64,000 nt of DNA, taken from NCBI RefSeq assembly GCF_028389875.1, contig NC_084664.1:133959966-134023965 (forward strand), given 5' to 3'. Of the stretch, positions 45,101 through 50,484 are shown one piece after another. Both the position numbers and the translations under genes were made by a program. The notes below the pieces were generated by a model. It was not told the origin of the DNA, ran no database searches, and saw only the letters and a program-made list of their open reading frames with translations. This DNA comes from Rhea pennata (taxonomy: Eukaryota; Chordata; Aves; Rheiformes; Rheidae). Within the stretch, counting starts at the first letter, position 1; every line of letters begins with the position of its first letter.

Positions 45101-48100
45101 ATAGCAGTTTAGTGACTGGCACAGTAGTAGTAAGTTAAGATGGGAGAAAAATCAAATTATTCTTTTAGAAGAACTAATGTTCTTCTAGTTGAACTAATGA
45201 AGACTGGTTGCTGATGGATTAATACCTTAAGGTTTCTAAGCCTCCATTTCTCCCCTTCTGTACAAGCTGAGGAGATTATGCCTTCCTGTCATCCCTACCT
45301 GTTTGGCTGAACAAGTATCAATACTTACTGTAGCAGGCTACTTAATGCCTCTCAATGGGATAGGTGACTTAAAAATGTCTTTCCCTCCCTGGAGAAATTA
45401 TTTGGGGTCTTTCCTGGTCTTTCCTCTCATGGCAACTTCTAATTCTCACAATACCTATTAGAAATCAACAGCTTTGAGATCTCTGGTCCTCTGTCCAATA
45501 TGATTGAAAAAACATTCAAGAGCTGGGGAGAAGGAGATGGGTAGGCAGATGAGCACATGTAATGATGCATAAATTTCACTTCCATTGCAAGCTAGGTTAA
45601 AATTTACTCTAGATTCTTCACACCTTCTGTGTATAAAATTCTCATGGGGCATTGAAGCACATACTCAACTTACAGATATTTGAGGACAGAGTGATAAGGT
45701 AATACAGAGAAATCATTAGTCCTGTTTTTTGTCCACAGCAAAAAGGGACCTCGTGCTACTTACAATGAGTGGCTGTCCAAGATGGCTGGGAAAACACAAG
45801 GTGTCCCTCGATACCAGGTTATGTACAGGTAGGTTTTAAAATAAACTGTACAGAAATGAAACACACAGACTTCTAGAGGTCTCAGGGAAAAATATCTGCA
45901 TGATAATATCCTGGCTGGATTTCCTTTTTTGCCCATTTTGTCTTATTCAAGATGCTCTGCAGGAGTAGTTTAGTATTGATGAAATCCCACCAGAATGCAG
46001 GAAAGCTTCCATAAGGTTGCTTATCTTGTTAATAAAGTGTCTAGCTGATGTTCCTCTTCAACTTCATTTTCTGGGTGTCTTATTTCTGATTATGCAGATG
46101 GGTAGGCTGCTCCAGAGCCAGAGCATCTACTGAAGTTGGACAAATAATGTAATTGTGATTTACTGATAACTTAAAAATATTTGATGATGTAGGTCCCAAC
46201 TTCAGAATCCTCTCCAAAGAATTTCTGTACCTGCCTAGATCAAATATTGTAGTGGTGGAAATGAAGTTTCCAGCTGAGCATTTTTTTGATGAGCTCATAA
46301 CCTGCTTTTAAAGCAGCTTTTTGAGTTTTTTTAAGGGATAATTTTGATTGTTCTTCTGAGTGTGCCTACATTAATATTTTTATTCAGAGCAGCAATGCGC
46401 TTTAGAAGTAAATTTCTCCCAGTCACCTCAATTAGCTTGTATTGGTTTGCATCACAGAGCTGTCCTTGACTGCACAACTTGGTTCCTTTCAAATGAAAGT
46501 AATCCGGAAGAAGTGCACCCAGTGCATGCCAGCTGCTCGTGACCATTCATTTCACAGGACTAGATCTGGACTAGTCCAAAGTAACCCCCTCCAAAATATG
46601 TACGGCATGGATGTCCTCAGCACCAGCTATTCAGTTGTATTGCCTCCCCTTGTGCAGCACTACTTTCTTGTGTAAACACAGCCTCTGCATGTTGCTGAGA
46701 GATTTAACACTGCACTTAGTCTTTTCCATGCAAAGAAACTATCCAGTCAAAATAAAACTGTATCTCTGTATTAAAACTTATCCCATCTATTTAACTTGGG
46801 GGAAACCAAACAAAACTGCATAATATGTTGTATTAAGAAATTTCAGTCTTGGAAAAAACTGCTTGGAAAAAGAGAGAGGGGGTTATTTTTAATACCAAAT
46901 AAAACTTTATTGCCTTTTTTAGTGATTTTGGGCAAACTCGGTGTTTCTTGCTGGAGTGTCACAAGTAAACAGCACATGCTAATGCATTCATGTATGTATC
47001 TAAACTTTTAACATCCTTTGAGCAATTTCAGTAGCTGACACTATTCTTTCATTAATTTACAGAAATGCTAACCGTACAGAAACAGTGATGTCTTTCAAAA
47101 GCAGGGAAAGCAGTGTTCCAGAAGACCTGCTCCGGTAAATACACTGTTAATGACTGTGTATTGTGAAATGAATGTTGATGTTTTACTTGTATGCAACAAG
47201 TGACTTTTGTTTTCTTAAGGAGAGCCTTTGTTAAAATGAGTACAGCTCCAGAAGCCTTCCTGTCTCTGCGGTCCCATTTTGCCAGCTCTCATGCATTGAT
47301 GTGCATTAGCCACTGGATACTTGGTATTGGAGACAGACACCTGTCCAACTTCATGATTAACAAAGAGACAGGTGGCATGGTGGGAATAGATTTTGGACAT
47401 GCATTTGGTTCAGCTACGCAGGTATTTGTCCTCTGTTTAATTTGTTAAAGCTTTTGCATATGCTATGTGCAATTAGAAGTATATTCTGTGCTGAATTCTG
47501 TCTCATTTGCCATCATTTTGATGCAAAATAATCTTTACAAGTTATTTCTAATTAATAGAATAGAATCTCTGTTTCCAGATATTCTCAGGCAAGCAGGGAC
47601 CTACAGAATTTCTTACCGACAGGACAGGGAATAAAAATGGTCCTGTTCCATTGAGTCGCACATTATTTTCACTTAAGTAACTAATAGGGTTTCAAAATTT
47701 AAAAGGAGAATTATTTTTTCTAATCTTTCTGTTCCACAGTTTCTTAATTCTTGGGGGGGGGCAGGTTGGTTGGTTGGTTGGTTTTTGTTTTTGTTTTTGT
47801 TTTTTTGTTTTGTTTTGTTTGTTTTCCACTGACTCTGTTCTTGTTTAGTTTTTGCCTGTGCCGGAGTTGATGCCTTTTCGTCTGACTCGCCAGTTTGTTA
47901 ATCTGATGATGCCAGTGAAAGAGTGGGGACTCATTTACAGTGTGATGGTACATGCCCTAAGAGCTTATCGTGCAGATCCAGATCTCCTCATCAGCACAAT
48001 GGATGTATTTGTAAAAGAGCCTTCTTTAGACTGGAAGGTGGGTTTTTTCCTTTTAGGTCGTGTAAAAATCCATAAACTGCAATAAGGATAAAACTGATCA

Positions 48101-49945
48101 AAAAGGAAGTATTTCCTGATGCTCAGTCTCAGTACTACTTTTATCTTTGCTTGTTTTGTTGAGTTCCAAGTGAAACTGGGCTAAAAGCATTTAAAATGCC
48201 AGAATTCTATAATGATGACAAGGGATGAAGAATAGTAGCATGTCTATTAGTAGTGTACTGTCCTTGTAGTGTCCATGATAATCATTTATGACAACAGAGT
48301 AAGTATTTTCAACTTCTTGTACAGAGCCTCTTAAATTTTACTTAACACTGTACACCTCAAACTAACAATTACAGAGAAAAAAAATCTAAAACTAGCTGTG
48401 CTTAAGTAACGGTAAATTAAATTTGAAGCCACAGGTAGAAATAGTTATCATCCTCATTAGTTTGTCCTCCATTGCATCTGCCGTTAAAGAGTTCTTGGCT
48501 TCACTTGCTATGACTGTATGGAGGCTTAAAGGTCTTTTTAAGTGTATGATTTATGATAAACAGGGCAAAATTGTTTTCTCCTTAGAACTTTGAACAGAGG
48601 CAGCTGAAAAAAGGAGGTACATGGATTCAGGAAATAAACACATCTGAAGTAAACTGGTACCCTTTGCAAAAAGTCAACTATGTCAAAAGGAAGCTTACAG
48701 GTTGCAATCCAAGAAGAATCACTTGGTAAGATACTCTCCTTTTACTCTGAACTCCTCCAATAAGAACTTTTGCTGTCTCCCGTGTCAAACTAGCAGCTAG
48801 GAAAAGGAAGAGGCAGGCAGGGCAGAATTTCAACAAACCTACTCAGAGAATCATTTTGCCGCATGTACAAGCTCTCAGAATCATCTTGTCTGTCAAAATA
48901 CCAGATATCTTCCTGTGAGTGTTCTTGCTCCAGCTGAGGCCTCCTAAGCATTTTTACTGTTCCTGGCAACCCACCCATCCCCTCCCCATAGGCCTGCTTA
49001 ATTTCTCACTGCTCAAACTGCTCTTCTATATATTCTTCTATACAGCTTTTAGGCTAGGGGTAGTATGTGAAAGATACACCTCTGCTGGACAGTTCCTTGT
49101 AACGGAACCTGAAACAGCTGTACAGGAGACGTGGAAGTCAGCTGCATTCCGAAAGCATCAAATTCAGTTCTGATGGCTGCCTCAGATTATTTCTGTCAGT
49201 CTAGTCAAGTCTGGCTCCAGTCAGAATGTCTTTAAAGTTCAGTTAAAGTACAATTAATCCCTTCCATCCTCTCTTAAAAAGACATTTTGGATTAATCCAA
49301 AAATAAAAAAGAGAAAGAAAGCAAGGAGAAAGCAAGAAAACAAGCCTGTTTTAAAAACTATGCAAATAGTGAGAAGTGCAGGGCTCAGGTGGACTCATTT
49401 GTGCTGTCAAGGCAAATGGAAAAGGCAGCATAATGCTTGCAGATAGAAATGTGTAGGGCAGCTACAGATATAAAACAGCTTGGATGTGAACTGCTGCATC
49501 TTTTTCTCACTTAGAGACTTTTGACAAGACTGAAATATTCATGGTAAATATTTGCTAATGATGGACTCCTGAAATCACCAGTGAAGGCCAGGCCTTCTAA
49601 AATTATTGAACAACTTCCAGGTGTCTTGAAAAATAAAGCTACACGCATGATGCTCTAGTACCCTTTCACATTTAAGAATCCACACCTCAGATTTTTTCAT
49701 TTGATTGAATAAGAACTTATTTTCGTGTTCTCCATTTTAGTGATGAACTGCATCTGGGCCATGAGAAGTCGCCTTCTTTCAATGATTTTGTAGCTGTGGC
49801 CTGTGGTGATGCTGCTCATAATATCAGAGCGAGAGAAGCAGAGGACGGACTTTCAGAAGAGACCCAAGTGAAATGCCTCATTGATCAAGCCACCGACCCC
49901 AACATTCTGGGCAGAGTCTGGGAGGGATGGGAACCCTGGGTGTGA
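1..49945 (+). CDS. PRKDC: PRKDC, DNA-dependent protein kinase catalytic subunit (3' 47 exons, 5' part outside window)
   Basis: DNA-PKcs is a giant nuclear Ser/Thr kinase of the PIKK family. It is recruited by Ku70/80 to DNA double-strand ends and drives non-homologous end joining and V(D)J recombination. I joined 47 exons by GT-AG sites and homology to remembered human DNA-PKcs. The sum is 7141 nt, the frame never breaks, and the joined part encodes 2379 residues plus TGA at 49943-49945. Numbering from the C-terminus puts fragment residue n at about human n+1749; this places the DFG aspartate at 3941 and the activation-loop Thr at 3950 exactly. In order: mid HEAT-repeat solenoid (exons 1-23), the PQR cluster (exon 7), ABCDE cluster (exon 19) and caspase-3 site (exon 20), FAT (exons 24 to about 36), kinase (exons 39-46) and FATC (exon 47). 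The 5' exons lie to the left of position 1. Individual exons are listed below. Confidence 0.97.
1245..1384 (+). mobile_element. tRNA-Ile-derived SINE with CR1 3' tail (TguSINE1-like)
   Basis: About 75 bp resemble a vertebrate tRNA-Ile: a degenerate A box (TTAGTTCAGTTGATTAAAGC), the arm GTGGTGCT..TAACGCCAA, and a B box GGTTCAATCCC at 1298-1308. They run directly into an avian CR1 3' end (GAACTAGATGATCTCTAGAG, then CCATTCTATGATTCTATG). This composite is the design of the passerine TguSINE family, mobilised in trans by CR1. It lies in a PRKDC intron in sense orientation and is not a functional tRNA gene, since the acceptor stem is degraded. Confidence 0.85.
1433..1449. repeat. short (GT)n tract
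   Basis: About eight GT units followed by a TATATA stretch; a short, possibly variable microsatellite in a PRKDC intron. Confidence 0.7.
2041..2248 (+). CDS. PRKDC: PRKDC exon 2 of window
   Basis: Acceptor tttgtttag, donor gtatga. Contains [17 protein letters not shown] and ends in NSRFTK, a HEAT-solenoid segment that is near-identical to the mammalian protein. It completes the Arg codon from exon 1 and leaves in phase 0. Confidence 0.95.
2249..3627 (+). other. PRKDC intron without recognised features
   Basis: AT-rich intron between exons 2 and 3. I see only short open frames without homology (including 101 codons at 2532-2837) and no repeat that I can name. Confidence 0.7.
3628..3806 (+). 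CDS. PRKDC: PRKDC exon 3 of window
   Basis: Acceptor tttccag, donor gtaaga. Encodes [18 protein letters not shown] through [10 protein letters not shown]; the last Lys codon is split after two bases. Confidence 0.95.
4420..4517 (+). mobile_element. CR1 LINE 3' fragment
   Basis: Matches the terminal 100 bp of avian CR1: TTGTGCAACATGCTTTAGGT, GGACTAGATGATTTCCAGAG, and the end repeat ATTCTGTAATTCTATA. Sense orientation within a PRKDC intron, 5'-truncated as usual for CR1. Confidence 0.85.
4686..4854 (+). CDS. PRKDC: PRKDC exon 4 of window
   Basis: Acceptor gttttaag, donor gtaaga. Contains [20 protein letters not shown] and [10 protein letters not shown]. Leaves in phase 0. Confidence 0.95.
5374..5439 (+). 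CDS. PRKDC: PRKDC exon 5 of window
   Basis: A 22-codon exon, [20 protein letters not shown] plus VE, between acceptor gttttgcag and donor gtgagt. Phase 0 at both ends. Confidence 0.95.
5781..5853 (+). CDS. PRKDC: PRKDC exon 6 of window
   Basis: Encodes [20 protein letters not shown] and a short tail; acceptor cttgtttag, donor gtatga. Leaves one base (G) of an Asp codon that exon 7 completes. Confidence 0.93.
6077..6225 (+). CDS. PRKDC: PRKDC exon 7 of window (PQR phosphorylation cluster)
   Basis: Contains [16 protein letters not shown] followed by FSYSSQD. The SSQD serine aligns with human Ser2056, the main site of the PQR autophosphorylation cluster that regulates end processing (known for the family). 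Acceptor ccctatttag, donor gtaatt; leaves in phase 0. Confidence 0.95.
6226..7850 (+). other. PRKDC intron without recognised features
   Basis: Intron between exons 7 and 8. No coding or repeat element identified; the open frames seen have AT-rich, non-conserved composition. Confidence 0.7.
7851..7988 (+). CDS. PRKDC: PRKDC exon 8 of window
   Basis: Encodes an acidic stretch, [19 protein letters not shown], then LIKHMQRN. Acceptor tttttttcag, donor gtcagt. Phase 0 at both ends. The first residues (EPTEYMTS) differ in sequence and length from mammals. Confidence 0.94.
8169..8288 (+). CDS. PRKDC: PRKDC exon 9 of window
   Basis: Forty codons including [20 protein letters not shown] and [14 protein letters not shown]. 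Acceptor tgatttcag, donor gtgagt. Confidence 0.95.
9227..9370 (+). CDS. PRKDC: PRKDC exon 10 of window
   Basis: Encodes [16 protein letters not shown] and [15 protein letters not shown]. Acceptor ttccatag, donor gtaagg. Phase 0 at both ends. Confidence 0.95.
9585..9736 (+). CDS. PRKDC: PRKDC exon 11 of window
   Basis: Encodes [20 protein letters not shown] and [20 protein letters not shown]. Acceptor ttattgtag, donor gtagtc. The split codon with exon 12 reads AGC (Ser), where the human protein has Arg in the IPYRLIF motif. Confidence 0.93.
10308..10439 (+). CDS. PRKDC: PRKDC exon 12 of window
   Basis: Encodes [20 protein letters not shown] then [18 protein letters not shown]. Acceptor gcaacag, donor gtaaga; ends with two bases of an Arg codon. 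Confidence 0.95.
10882..10993 (+). CDS. PRKDC: PRKDC exon 13 of window
   Basis: Encodes [20 protein letters not shown] and [17 protein letters not shown]. Acceptor tgtgctag, donor gtaagt; leaves in phase 0. Confidence 0.94.
11450..11798 (+). mobile_element. old CR1/L3-like LINE fragment
   Basis: Decayed 3' region of a CR1-clade element: GGAACTTGTTGTCACAGGAG, then a TTCAAACTGAAATTAGGCAA segment, ATGTTGGGTGTTTAACA, and a TACTGGGTAGATGC..GTCTGATC terminus. Edges are approximate. It is much more diverged than the copy at 19709. Confidence 0.6.
12411..12535 (+). CDS. PRKDC: PRKDC exon 14 of window
   Basis: Encodes [20 protein letters not shown] through VKSFPPLAD. Acceptor atttttag, donor gtacac. 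Followed by a short 93-bp intron. Confidence 0.95.
12629..12778 (+). CDS. PRKDC: PRKDC exon 15 of window
   Basis: Encodes [20 protein letters not shown] and [13 protein letters not shown]. Acceptor catgttaag, donor gtgagt. Completes and opens split Arg codons. Confidence 0.95.
13102..13128. repeat. (TA)n microsatellite
   Basis: Roughly 13 uninterrupted TA units, preceded by further AT-rich sequence from 13067, in the intron before PRKDC exon 16. Confidence 0.85.
13284..13457 (+). CDS. PRKDC: PRKDC exon 16 of window
   Basis: Encodes [38 protein letters not shown] and [12 protein letters not shown]. Acceptor cttttaag, donor gtgagt. Confidence 0.95.
13458..14935 (+). other. PRKDC intron without recognised features
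   Basis: Intron between exons 16 and 17. Nothing identifiable in it beyond AT-rich unique-looking sequence. Confidence 0.65.
14936..15034 (+). CDS. PRKDC: PRKDC exon 17 of window
   Basis: Encodes [20 protein letters not shown] and [12 protein letters not shown]. Acceptor aacatcag, donor gtgagt. The junction codon with exon 16 is AGT (Ser) where human has Arg; the last Gln codon is split. Confidence 0.93.
15751..15961 (+). CDS. PRKDC: PRKDC exon 18 of window
   Basis: Encodes [20 protein letters not shown], then [15 protein letters not shown] and [12 protein letters not shown]. Acceptor tctttacag, donor gtgaat; leaves in phase 0. Confidence 0.95.
16151..16203. repeat. A20 tract between inverted CTTTCTTTCC arms, then (GAAA)n
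   Basis: CTTTCTTTCC (16151-16160), 20 A residues (16161-16180), then GGAAAGAAAG (16181-16190) and more GAAA-type repeats. The two 10-base arms are perfect reverse complements. Confidence 0.8.
16548..16737 (+). CDS. PRKDC: PRKDC exon 19 of window (ABCDE phosphorylation cluster)
   Basis: Carries the ABCDE autophosphorylation cluster, which controls DNA-end access and DNA-PKcs release. Readable acceptors in order are T in DTQ, S in ASQ, S in LSQ, S in RSP, T in ATQ and T in PTQ. Their spacing (0, 3, 11, 15, 29, 38) is the same as human T2609, S2612, T2620, S2624, T2638 and T2647. Acceptor ttcatag, donor gtaagt after one base of a Ser codon. Confidence 0.95.
17110..17325 (+). CDS. PRKDC: PRKDC exon 20 of window (caspase-3 site)
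   Basis: Encodes [11 protein letters not shown], a Ser-rich linker, [22 protein letters not shown] is the caspase-3 cleavage site known in human DNA-PKcs (about residue 2713). The donor is the weak gtctgt; phase agrees with exon 21. Confidence 0.93.
18434..18546 (+). CDS. PRKDC: PRKDC exon 21 of window
   Basis: Encodes [20 protein letters not shown] and [13 protein letters not shown]. Acceptor atgcctag, donor gtttgt; leaves in phase 0. Confidence 0.94.
19709..19968 (+). mobile_element. CR1 LINE 3' end, well preserved
   Basis: About 260 bp of CR1 3' sequence: GGAGGAACTTCTTCACTGTG, GACAGAGCACTGGAACAGGT, GTTGTGGAGTCTCCTCCTCT, GATGATCTCCAGAGGTCCCT and the terminal octamer repeat ATTCTGTGATTCTGTG. 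This is the typical 5'-truncated avian CR1 and the clearest bird signature in the window. It sits in the PRKDC intron before exon 22, sense strand. Confidence 0.95.
20290..20421 (+). CDS. PRKDC: PRKDC exon 22 of window
   Basis: Encodes [20 protein letters not shown] and [20 protein letters not shown]. Acceptor gtatttcag, donor gtttgt. Phase 0 at both ends. Confidence 0.95.
21558..21737 (+). CDS. PRKDC: PRKDC exon 23 of window
   Basis: Encodes [20 protein letters not shown] and [20 protein letters not shown]. Acceptor tttttgcag, donor gtaaat. Sixty codons, phase 0. Confidence 0.96.
21738..25148 (+). other. Large PRKDC intron (3.4 kb)
   Basis: Second-largest intron in the window, between exons 23 and 24, at the boundary between the HEAT solenoid and FAT. 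No repeat or RNA gene could be named; several short non-conserved open frames only. Confidence 0.65.
25149..25357 (+). CDS. PRKDC: PRKDC exon 24 of window (FAT domain begins)
   Basis: Encodes [20 protein letters not shown] and [14 protein letters not shown]. By residue count the FAT domain begins here (human about 2906). Acceptor gttttatag, donor gtaagt; the last Lys codon is split. Confidence 0.95.
25751..25889 (+). CDS. PRKDC: PRKDC exon 25 of window
   Basis: Encodes [20 protein letters not shown] and [21 protein letters not shown] helical repeats. Acceptor tttactag, donor gtaaaa; leaves in phase 0. Confidence 0.95.
26468..26656 (+). CDS. PRKDC: PRKDC exon 26 of window
   Basis: Encodes [20 protein letters not shown] and [20 protein letters not shown]. 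Acceptor ttctctag, donor gtttct. Phase 0, 63 codons. Confidence 0.95.
27199..27423 (+). CDS. PRKDC: PRKDC exon 27 of window
   Basis: Encodes [20 protein letters not shown] and [20 protein letters not shown]. Acceptor ccttgtag, donor gtaaca. The longest exon here, 75 codons, phase 0. Confidence 0.96.
28040..28148 (+). CDS. PRKDC: PRKDC exon 28 of window
   Basis: Encodes [20 protein letters not shown] and [14 protein letters not shown]. Acceptor tcctttcag, donor gtaaag; one base of a Ser codon remains. Confidence 0.94.
28678..28789 (+). CDS. PRKDC: PRKDC exon 29 of window
   Basis: Encodes [20 protein letters not shown] and [16 protein letters not shown]. Acceptor gattttag, donor gtaaaa; the Arg codon is split after two bases. 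Confidence 0.95.
28790..30359 (+). other. PRKDC intron without recognised features
   Basis: Intron between exons 29 and 30. The open frame starting at 30119 runs into exon 30 in the wrong frame and is a shadow. Nothing else identified. Confidence 0.65.
30360..30543 (+). CDS. PRKDC: PRKDC exon 30 of window
   Basis: Encodes [20 protein letters not shown], an acidic linker ([11 protein letters not shown]) and [12 protein letters not shown]. Acceptor attatgcag, donor gtgact. The acidic segment differs from mammals while both flanks are conserved. Confidence 0.94.
31688..31862 (+). CDS. PRKDC: PRKDC exon 31 of window
   Basis: Encodes [40 protein letters not shown] and [13 protein letters not shown]. 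Acceptor taatacag, donor gtaaca; one base of a Glu codon remains. Followed by an 87-bp intron. Confidence 0.95.
31950..32140 (+). CDS. PRKDC: PRKDC exon 32 of window
   Basis: Encodes [20 protein letters not shown] and [20 protein letters not shown]. Acceptor ttccaacag, donor gtaaat; leaves in phase 0. Confidence 0.95.
32141..33834 (+). other. PRKDC intron without recognised features
   Basis: AT-rich intron between exons 32 and 33, with an imperfect ATTATACTGATA-type repeat near 32540-32600. No element named. Confidence 0.6.
33835..34015 (+). CDS. PRKDC: PRKDC exon 33 of window
   Basis: Encodes [20 protein letters not shown] and [20 protein letters not shown]. Acceptor gaatttcag, donor gtatgt; ends after one base of a Glu codon. 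Confidence 0.94.
34524..34684 (+). CDS. PRKDC: PRKDC exon 34 of window
   Basis: Encodes [20 protein letters not shown] and [20 protein letters not shown]. Acceptor cttggcag, donor gttagt; leaves in phase 0. Confidence 0.95.
34685..36172 (+). other. PRKDC intron without recognised features
   Basis: Intron between exons 34 and 35. It holds pyrimidine-rich DNA around 35080-35170 and an A-rich stretch at 35489-35511; neither marks a known element. Confidence 0.6.
36173..36384 (+). CDS. PRKDC: PRKDC exon 35 of window
   Basis: Encodes [40 protein letters not shown] and [19 protein letters not shown]. Acceptor attttgcag, donor gtgcat; the Arg codon is split. Confidence 0.95.
37540..37627 (+). CDS. 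PRKDC: PRKDC exon 36 of window
   Basis: Encodes [20 protein letters not shown] plus SNPMMLFK, near the end of FAT. Acceptor ctttcacag, donor gtaaat. Confidence 0.95.
38323..38466 (+). CDS. PRKDC: PRKDC exon 37 of window
   Basis: Encodes [20 protein letters not shown] and [13 protein letters not shown], just ahead of the kinase. Acceptor tgtttgaag (no long pyrimidine run directly before it), donor gtatgt. Phase 0. Confidence 0.93.
38467..42084 (+). other. Largest PRKDC intron (3.6 kb)
   Basis: Separates the FAT end (exon 37) from the pre-kinase exon 38. It contains the old CR1/L3-like fragment at about 39290-39748; the rest is AT-rich with nothing recognised. Confidence 0.65.
39290..39748 (+). 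mobile_element. old CR1/L3-like LINE fragment
   Basis: Diverged CR1-clade 3' region. Signs include TGCTGCACAGCTGAGCTTTG, ATCCTCTTCCAGGGTACTGT and a terminus GGCTAGGTGGACCCAAG..TATGGCCGTTCTTGTGTTT, which resembles the ancient L3/CR1 3' end. Left edge uncertain. Confidence 0.55.
42085..42289 (+). CDS. PRKDC: PRKDC exon 38 of window
   Basis: Encodes [20 protein letters not shown], then [20 protein letters not shown]. Acceptor aacttcag, donor gtacgt; one base of a Gly codon is left. Confidence 0.95.
42790..42857 (+). CDS. PRKDC: PRKDC exon 39 of window (kinase domain begins)
   Basis: Small exon encoding [20 protein letters not shown] plus ER, at the start of the PI3K-like kinase domain by residue count. 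Acceptor cacttcag, donor gtatgc. Leaves in phase 0. Confidence 0.95.
43109..43329 (+). CDS. PRKDC: PRKDC exon 40 of window (ATP-binding lobe)
   Basis: Encodes [20 protein letters not shown] and [20 protein letters not shown]. The Lys of LVKGGEDLR is the ATP-contacting lysine (human K3753). Acceptor cttgcaag, donor gtagga; the Arg codon is split. Confidence 0.96.
43622..43714 (+). CDS. PRKDC: PRKDC exon 41 of window
   Basis: Encodes [20 protein letters not shown] and a more divergent tail, EGEYFNYN. Acceptor ttattccag, donor gtgatg; a split codon (AGC, Ser) joins to exon 42. Confidence 0.9.
43900..44180. promoter_or_regulatory. Candidate intronic regulatory element (CRE and AP-1 sites)
   Basis: Within the 2-kb intron between exons 41 and 42. 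A perfect palindromic CRE, TGACGTCA, sits at 43954-43961 and a consensus AP-1 site, TGAGTCA, at 44119-44125, with a near-copy (TGACTGA) two bases after it. TTATCAG at about 43980 fits GATA. The block is locally less AT-rich than its surroundings. Function is inferred only. Confidence 0.35.
45739..45828 (+). CDS. PRKDC: PRKDC exon 42 of window
   Basis: Encodes [20 protein letters not shown], then RYQVMY. The most divergent kinase-region exon, yet it keeps the pattern PRA, then a W-L-x-K-M core. Acceptor gtccacag, donor gtaggt. Confidence 0.9.
47063..47134 (+). CDS. PRKDC: PRKDC exon 43 of window
   Basis: Encodes [20 protein letters not shown] then DLL. Acceptor aatttacag, donor gtaaat. Followed by an 85-bp intron, the shortest seen in this gene part. 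Confidence 0.94.
47220..47421 (+). CDS. PRKDC: PRKDC exon 44 of window (catalytic and activation loops)
   Basis: Contains the catalytic loop [10 protein letters not shown] (Asp aligns with human D3922), the metal-binding IDFGHAF (D3941) and GSATQ with the activation-loop Thr (T3950). These are the residues needed for an active PIKK kinase. Acceptor ttcttaag, donor gtattt; leaves in phase 0. Confidence 0.97.
47753..47825. repeat. G8 / (GGTT)n / (TTTTTG)n compound microsatellite
   Basis: A G run, four to five GGTT units, then T-rich TTTTTG and TTTTG units, ending close to the acceptor of PRKDC exon 45 (exon begins 47849). It may contribute to the pyrimidine-rich splice region. Confidence 0.85.
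47849..48037 (+). CDS. PRKDC: PRKDC exon 45 of window
   Basis: Encodes [20 protein letters not shown] and [20 protein letters not shown], the kinase C-lobe. Acceptor ttgtttag, donor gtgggt. A G/T-rich microsatellite ends about 25 bp upstream of it. Confidence 0.96.
48586..48725 (+). CDS. PRKDC: PRKDC exon 46 of window
   Basis: Encodes [20 protein letters not shown] and [15 protein letters not shown]. Acceptor tccttag, donor gtaaga; the Cys codon is split after two bases. Confidence 0.95.
49741..49945 (+). CDS. PRKDC: PRKDC last exon (FATC and stop)
   Basis: Encodes [40 protein letters not shown] and the FATC tail [18 protein letters not shown], then TGA. The FATC is the short conserved C-terminus of all PIKKs. 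The final residue is Val; the human protein ends in Met. Acceptor ccattttag. Confidence 0.97.
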
Positions 49946-50439
49946 AGAGTTACTTTCTAAAGCACATTCTGTCAAGTGGAGCCCACTCTACCATACAGCT
50001 GTGGCTAGATCAGAATTTTAGGGCCAAAAAGAGAAAAAACACTTAATTTATGCTTTTATCAACATAGGTTAACTTAATTAATATTGGGAATAAGTGTTTT
50101 ATATTAAAGCTGTCTACAAACAGCGATTTGTTAATATGATCCTGAAACAATAGAGTTGTTATGTCTTTGTATTAAAGTCATGAAAGGAGTATGTTAGCTC
50201 TGCTCAGAAGAGAGAATGGGAGAGGTTTGAGCTTCAAGGGTAATTTGAAAGGCACTGTAATCATTGAGAAGAGCATAAATTCATATCCTCCAAACCTGCA
50301 GGCCTTCTTAGAGTGAATGTCTGTGTTTTGGGTTTTTTTCATATGTGAAGACCTTGCTGGCAATCAAGCTGCACCATTCTGCAGACATACATTATTTGCA
50401 ATGAAAAAAAAAAAAAAAGATTTTCATATACATAAAAAC

Positions 50440-50462
50440 AATAAAGCATATGTTGCAATAAA
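50440..50462 (+). terminator. PRKDC: PRKDC poly(A) signals
   Basis: Two AATAAA hexamers at 50440-50445 and 50457-50462 end a candidate 3' UTR of about 0.5 kb (49946 to about 50480). Earlier ATTAAA variants near 50104 and 50171 could give shorter transcripts. A genomic A run at 50403-50418 could cause internal oligo(dT) priming. Confidence 0.65.
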
Positions 50463-50484
50463 ACAGAAAAGGGCTTTTGACTCT

